A stretch of 9,670 nucleotides of DNA from an uncultured Oscillospiraceae bacterium (GTDB lineage: Bacteria; Bacillota; Clostridia; Oscillospirales; Oscillospiraceae), in contig CAAGIE010000078.1 of NCBI GenBank assembly GCA_900769835.1, positions 1 to 9,670 of the forward strand. Direction: 5' to 3'. The position numbers and the translations under genes were made by a program. Numbering within the stretch: the stretch's first letter is position 1; every line of letters starts with the position of its first letter. Below, in pieces: positions 5,828 through 9,670 of this stretch. Below the pieces are notes generated by a model that was not told the DNA's origin, did no database searches, and saw only the letters and a list, made by a program, of their open reading frames with translations.

Positions 5828-8800
5828 TTACTTTCCGAGGATCATCACTTCGGAGATACCAACCGTACCCTGCCCTGCAGGGATCTCTACGGTGATCTCA
5901 ACAAAAACTACCTGCTGCTCAGCGAAAACGGCATAGGCCGCGGCGCAAGGCTCGACATAAGTCACCTGTCCGTTGGAATTGGTGGTGTAATATTCCGAAT
6001 TGAACGAAACATTATTGATCACCTTTTCCACCAGTTCGCCATTTTCCACGCAGATCAGTTTGATCTGTTTGATTTGACGGAAAGTCTGGTTGCCCGTTTT
6101 GGAGTTATAGACCATAACCGATCTGATCGTTTTTGCTTCATCGAAACTGAAAGTGAACGATGTTGTTTCGGAAATGACCGTTTCGCCTACGGCGCTTGTA
6201 ACATTCGCGTGGCCATTCTTCAGATGGGACAACAGACCGTCATTGAGGTGCTTTGTGTTTGCATTGTTGCTTGCAACCACTGTTGCATCCTCTGCCACGT
6301 TGCTATACTGGCTATATTGCTCCACCTTCGGCTGCAATGTCACGTTCGGGCCGTTGACATACATCACTTCCCTGCCGTTCACCGTGATCCACTTGACCTC
6401 GTCGATCGCATGGTTACGGTTGCCGCCGCCGTTTGCCGGATCGGTATGACGGTGGTAAATGACAAACAACTGTTCACCCACCTGCAGCATACTATGGTGA
6501 CCGGTGCCGCTACTGTTTGCGCCGCCCTGTCTGCTACCGGACAAAACGATACCGCCTTCAGATTCCTTCAGTTTTGTGTAGGGACCCAGAACATTATCGG
6601 ATACCGCCTGCGCCACCAGGTAGGAATTGTTTTTCCAGTTGTTGGCGGAATAAGTCAGGTAATATTTGCCCGCATGCTCTGTGATGAAGTGACCCTCGTT
6701 GGTAGTGGTGTAGTTCTCGTAGGCCACCTTGTTGGTACTGCCGGTCTTCCAATCGTTTACTGTGTAGTAACCGTGATAGGTCAGCACTGTTGCGGTTTCC
6801 CACTTAGGCTTCAGCCAGTTTTCCATTTCCACGCCGCAAATGCGGTCTTCGCCGTAGCTATCCACCCAAAGCAGATACTTTGTTCCATCCGGCGCTACAT
6901 AGGGGTGCGCGTCGATGTTGCCTACATAGCCGCCGTTGGCATCGCATCTCCAGCCATTGTTGATCTTTTCGGAGAACGCTCTGTTCTGGGCGGGATCCAG
7001 CAACAAATACTGTGCGAAATAATCGGGGTAGATACTTGTACTGTATGTATGCACATTTCCTGCGCCGCAACTTTGCGCGTTCTTGAAATTCACCAGAGTA
7101 AACGGGCCGGCAGGACTGCTTGCAGTTGCCACCATCAGCAGTTCTTTTGCGCTTCCGGCTACTGCCTGACCTTGCTTATCGGGCGTTGCGCTGAAGAACA
7201 TATAGTAGAGTCCGGTATCGGGATCATAAATGACTTCCGGAGCCCACAGATCTCTGCCCAACACACCGTAACTGAAGGTGCTGTTTGCACTGTCCCAAAC
7301 CTTATTATAGTCGCGATACTGATACAAAACCTCTCCGCAATCTGTCCAATCCATCATATTGGTGGAACGGAAGCAACGGAATGCGCCCCAGGTGCCGTAG
7401 AGATAATAGTAGCCGTCACGGGCAGTATTATCCAGAACGAAGGGGTCTGCAAGGCTAGTCAGATTATCGTTGCGGAAGAACAGATCACCCGCCGCATTTT
7501 GCTGGGTCGTTACGCCGGTCAGCGTTTCTGTTCCGCTGATATCAAAACCTGCATCTTCGGGGACAAAGGTTTTCGCCAGCGGGTTGCCGTTTATCTTGAC
7601 GGTGATCGATGCAGTCATCTGCTCTGCAGTAATATAGGCAATATACTCGTTTGCAGAAAGCTGCATACTGCCAAGTTTCTGATCGCCAATATAGAACTCA
7701 ACCACATCGGTAGCCTGCAGGTTCTTAAAGGTGAACTGCACGCCGCGAGGCTCCCACCGCAGACTCCAGTTGGAAACGCTGGGATCTTGTTGAGATCCGG
7801 GCTGCACAATTCCATCCGCGGCAGTCATACCACCGGAGATGGTCAGGGCGCCCATATCACACCAGTCGTAAGATGCGCCGGTGTAATCCATCAGGCCGGA
7901 AATCATGATGAAATAATCGCCTTCTGTCAGGTAACCGCTGAGGTCTGCGATCCACCATGCGGCTGCTCCCAGATCCAGGCGAACATCTACCCAACGATAT
8001 TCTACATTATTCCAGACGATTCTTTCAAAACTGCCGCCCACATCGTAGTTGCCATCTGTTGCTACAAAACTATACTTACCGGTATCCCAATCCAGCAGGA
8101 TCGGCTCGCCGTTCAGGGTCAGTTTCTGGGTAAAGCCCTCATCGGGCACTACATTGAGCACCACGGTGTCATTCTTTTTGTACTCGCTCTTTTCAGTGGT
8201 CACAACGCCGTTGGTAATACCCGGCAAAGTGATCTGCACCTGCTTATTGACCGGTGTATAATCGAAAGGAACTTCCACACACTCAGCGCTGTCTGCAGGG
8301 TTGCCATAATGTCTGAAACCGACGGATACCACCTTATTTTCGGCAGTTACGCCTTCCATAGTATAGGTATCCAGCACTTGGCCATTGAGCGTGATGGTCA
8401 GCACATTGGCGCCGGTACGTTCCACCTTAAACTTTGCGCCATCACCATTGATCAGCGCGGTGGTTGCATCGTCCAGCCAGGTGCGAGCGCCCCAGCCACT
8501 GGAAGCGCCGTTATCGCCGTAGCGACTGTAAGCATATCGGGCGGTTGCATCATTCACAATGCGGAAGGCATAATACTTGCCGTTATCCATAGATACACGC
8601 AGCACTACGCCGAAGCCGGCCTGCTGATAACTGTCGGTGCTATCCTCCATAGGCAGGTAGTTCTTCACATTGACACTGAATGCTTTCTGCTCGCCCTCAA
8701 TATCCCACCAGCCGGAACTGTCGCCGGTGTAATTCAGCACAAGCAAGCCCTGAGCCTGATTGATCAGGTTCGCGTTGGTCTTCTCAATGCCGAGCAGCAC

Positions 8801-9670
8801 CTTGCCGGTGCCGGAGGAAGAAGGATCCGGCAGCAGATAGGTCTGCATATCGTAATATCCGTCCTGAGGGACGTACACATTATAGCCAACCCAGCCAAGG
8901 TTCTCCAGATCAGCGGGGGTGAAATTTTCTGTGGTCACACCGGCATTGTCGGCCATACTATTGCCCTGGTAGCCGCGGAGCGCATCATTCCACCATGTGC
9001 CATAGCCACTGTGGGCAGTGGTCGTTCCGGTAAAGCCCTGAAAAGTCGCTGCTTCTGCCGATTGCAGATGCGTCCAATCCTCCAGACCGATCACAGGACA
9101 AGGACCGACAAATGCCGCGTAGTCCACATCGATCCAGTTTGCCTGGGTATCTCCGGGCAAGGTGATAATTCGTACAACGTGGCGACCTTCCGCCAGATCC
9201 AGAGTCGCCTGCGCCACCCGCAGGTGGGAGAATCGAGGATCCTCGCCTACATAGGTTGCCTTGGCATAAACAGCATCGTCAACTGCAACGATCATATAAT
9301 AATCGTCGCCGGTATAATCACGATAAGTTACGTTTAAGGTATAGGTGCCGGCGCTCAGCACCTCCACCTGATAGGTGACCATCGGCTGATTCTTGTCCAG
9401 TTTCTCGCCGCCAACCAGTTGATCATAGGTCTGCTTTATCAGGCCGGGCTGAGAACCGCCTACCAAAAGTCTGCCATTGACATTGGAAACATTTTGATAG
9501 CGCCAGGCAAAGCCGCTGGTTTCTGCCTCCAGAACCGTACCGGTTTCCAGACTGTTGAACTGACCGGAAAGACCCAGACCATCCGAAAGGATCAGTCCCT
9601 TTATTTCAGTCCCATAAACAGTCTTGGATGCATCTGTTGCAGGCAGGATCACCGGGATCGTCAGCACATG
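5828..9670 (-). CDS. Large multi-module GH43 glycoside hydrolase (5' end outside window)
   Basis: The frame stays open to the window edge. The first candidate start inside (GTG at 9667) is preceded by an in-frame His codon and no signal peptide, so the true start lies beyond 9670. Residues here count from 9667. About 42-190 is a CBM6/CBM35-like beta-sandwich (LEAETSGF, YQVEVLSAGTYTLNVTYRDY, WIDVDYAAF). About 195-470 contains a Trp-rich stretch and a laminin-G/concanavalin-like part (GFGVVLRVSMDNGKYYAFRI, KFKVERTGANVLTITLNG). About 475-550 resembles a bacterial surface repeat (KKNDTVVLNVVPDEGF). About 555-700 is unrecognised. About 730-1105 is a five-bladed GH43 propeller with D741 (SLADPFV, base), D919 (NIDAHPYV) and E991 (NEGHFI, acid), plus GTGHHS (1054-1059), where a His often binds calcium. 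About 1118-1279 is discoidin-like (F5/8 type C, CBM32-like). Alpha-L-arabinofuranosidase or beta-xylosidase activity is likely. No LPXTG motif, dockerin or S-layer domain ends the protein, so it is probably released or held by its binding modules. Confidence 0.9.
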   Translation of the reverse strand, partial: HVLTIPVILPATDASKTVYGTEIKGLILSDGLGLSGQFNSLETGTVLEAETSGFAWRYQNVSNVNGRLLVGGSQPGLIKQTYDQLVGGEKLDKNQPMVTYQVEVLSAGTYTLNVTYRDYTGDDYYMIVAVDDAVYAKATYVGEDPRFSHLRVAQATLDLAEGRHVVRIITLPGDTQANWIDVDYAAFVGPCPVIGLEDWTHLQSAEAATFQGFTGTTTAHSGYGTWWNDALRGYQGNSMADNAGVTTENFTPADLENLGWVGYNVYVPQDGYYDMQTYLLPDPSSSGTGKVLLGIEKTNANLINQAQGLLVLNYTGDSSGWWDIEGEQKAFSVNVKNYLPMEDSTDSYQQAGFGVVLRVSMDNGKYYAFRIVNDATARYAYSRYGDNGASSGWGARTWLDDATTALINGDGAKFKVERTGANVLTITLNGQVLDTYTMEGVTAENKVVSVGFRHYGNPADSAECVEVPFDYTPVNKQVQITLPGITNGVVTTEKSEYKKNDTVVLNVVPDEGFTQKLTLNGEPILLDWDTGKYSFVATDGNYDVGGSFERIVWNNVEYRWVDVRLDLGAAAWWIADLSGYLTEGDYFIMISGLMDYTGASYDWCDMGALTISGGMTAADGIVQPGSQQDPSVSNWSLRWEPRGVQFTFKNLQATDVVEFYIGDQKLGSMQLSANEYIAYITAEQMTASITVKINGNPLAKTFVPEDAGFDISGTETLTGVTTQQNAAGDLFFRNDNLTSLADPFVLDNTARDGYYYLYGTWGAFRCFRSTNMMDWTDCGEVLYQYRDYNKVWDSANSTFSYGVLGRDLWAPEVIYDPDTGLYYMFFSATPDKQGQAVAGSAKELLMVATASSPAGPFTLVNFKNAQSCGAGNVHTYSTSIYPDYFAQYLLLDPAQNRAFSEKINNGWRCDANGGYVGNIDAHPYVAPDGTKYLLWVDSYGEDRICGVEMENWLKPKWETATVLTYHGYYTVNDWKTGSTNKVAYENYTTTNEGHFITEHAGKYYLTYSANNWKNNSYLVAQAVSDNVLGPYTKLKESEGGIVLSGSRQGGANSSGTGHHSMLQVGEQLFVIYHRHTDPANGGGNRNHAIDEVKWITVNGREVMYVNGPNVTLQPKVEQYSQYSNVAEDATVVASNNANTKHLNDGLLSHLKNGHANVTSAVGETVISETTSFTFSFDEAKTIRSVMVYNSKTGNQTFRQIKQIKLICVENGELVEKVINNVSFNSEYYTTNSNGQVTYVEPCAAAYAVFAEQQVVFVEITVEIPAGQGTVGISEVMILGK

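Noticed and set aside
6074..9337. A 1087-codon open frame on the plus strand, antisense to the GH43 gene
   Set aside because: Its codons are in exact register with the GH43 codons, so its stops correspond to TTA, CTA and TCA in the real gene. The GH43 gene avoids those codons across this span, which keeps the antisense frame open. The translation is rich in Cys, His and Ile with no recognisable domain, while the minus strand encodes clear GH43 motifs.
9665..9667. GTG at 9667 as true start of the GH43 protein
   Set aside because: The frame remains open to the window edge, the sequence from there lacks a signal peptide although the modules are typical of exported proteins, and no upstream ribosome binding site can be seen.

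Overview
The window looks like part of a carbohydrate-utilisation locus from a Gram-positive anaerobe, most likely a gut-type Clostridia relative (Oscillospiraceae or Christensenellaceae-like). This is inferred from strong AGGAGG-type ribosome binding sites, GTG/TTG starts, short intergenic gaps with T-tailed hairpin terminators, a lipoprotein signal, and protein types common in such genomes. No SusC/SusD pair is present, so it is not a classical Bacteroidetes locus. No mobile element, CRISPR array, tRNA or rRNA was seen.

Layout, left to right. Positions 1-126 hold only the 3' end and terminator of a minus-strand AraC-family regulator (127-930). A compact divergent promoter region of about 170 bp separates it from a plus-strand group: a cytoplasmic family-2 glycoside hydrolase (1099-3438), a sugar-phosphate isomerase/epimerase-like TIM-barrel protein (3489-4346), a terminator, and a secreted lipoprotein with an endonuclease/exonuclease/phosphatase (EEP) fold (4441-5769). 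A perfect 17-bp stem hairpin then serves two convergent transcripts. The rest of the window, 5828 to beyond 9670 on the minus strand, is a very large multi-module protein with a GH43 five-bladed propeller catalytic domain near its C-terminus. Its N-terminus lies outside the window.

Working model (inference): the large GH43 protein, presumably exported, trims arabinose- or xylose-type side groups outside the cell. Oligosaccharides enter by a transporter not encoded here. The cytoplasmic GH2 enzyme removes a beta-linked sugar, and the isomerase-like protein processes the released or modified sugar. The EEP lipoprotein sits on the outer face of the membrane and may act on a phosphodiester or phosphomonoester group linked to the glycan or a lipid. 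The AraC-type regulator probably senses a sugar and controls the divergent promoter.

The points most worth attention are the EEP lipoprotein with its glycosidase-type N-terminal domain, the displaced Shine-Dalgarno and overlapping mini-ORF before the isomerase gene, a pair of 21-bp-spaced half-site-like repeats between the divergent promoters, and about 540 unassigned or weakly assigned residues between the first carbohydrate-binding module and the GH43 domain.
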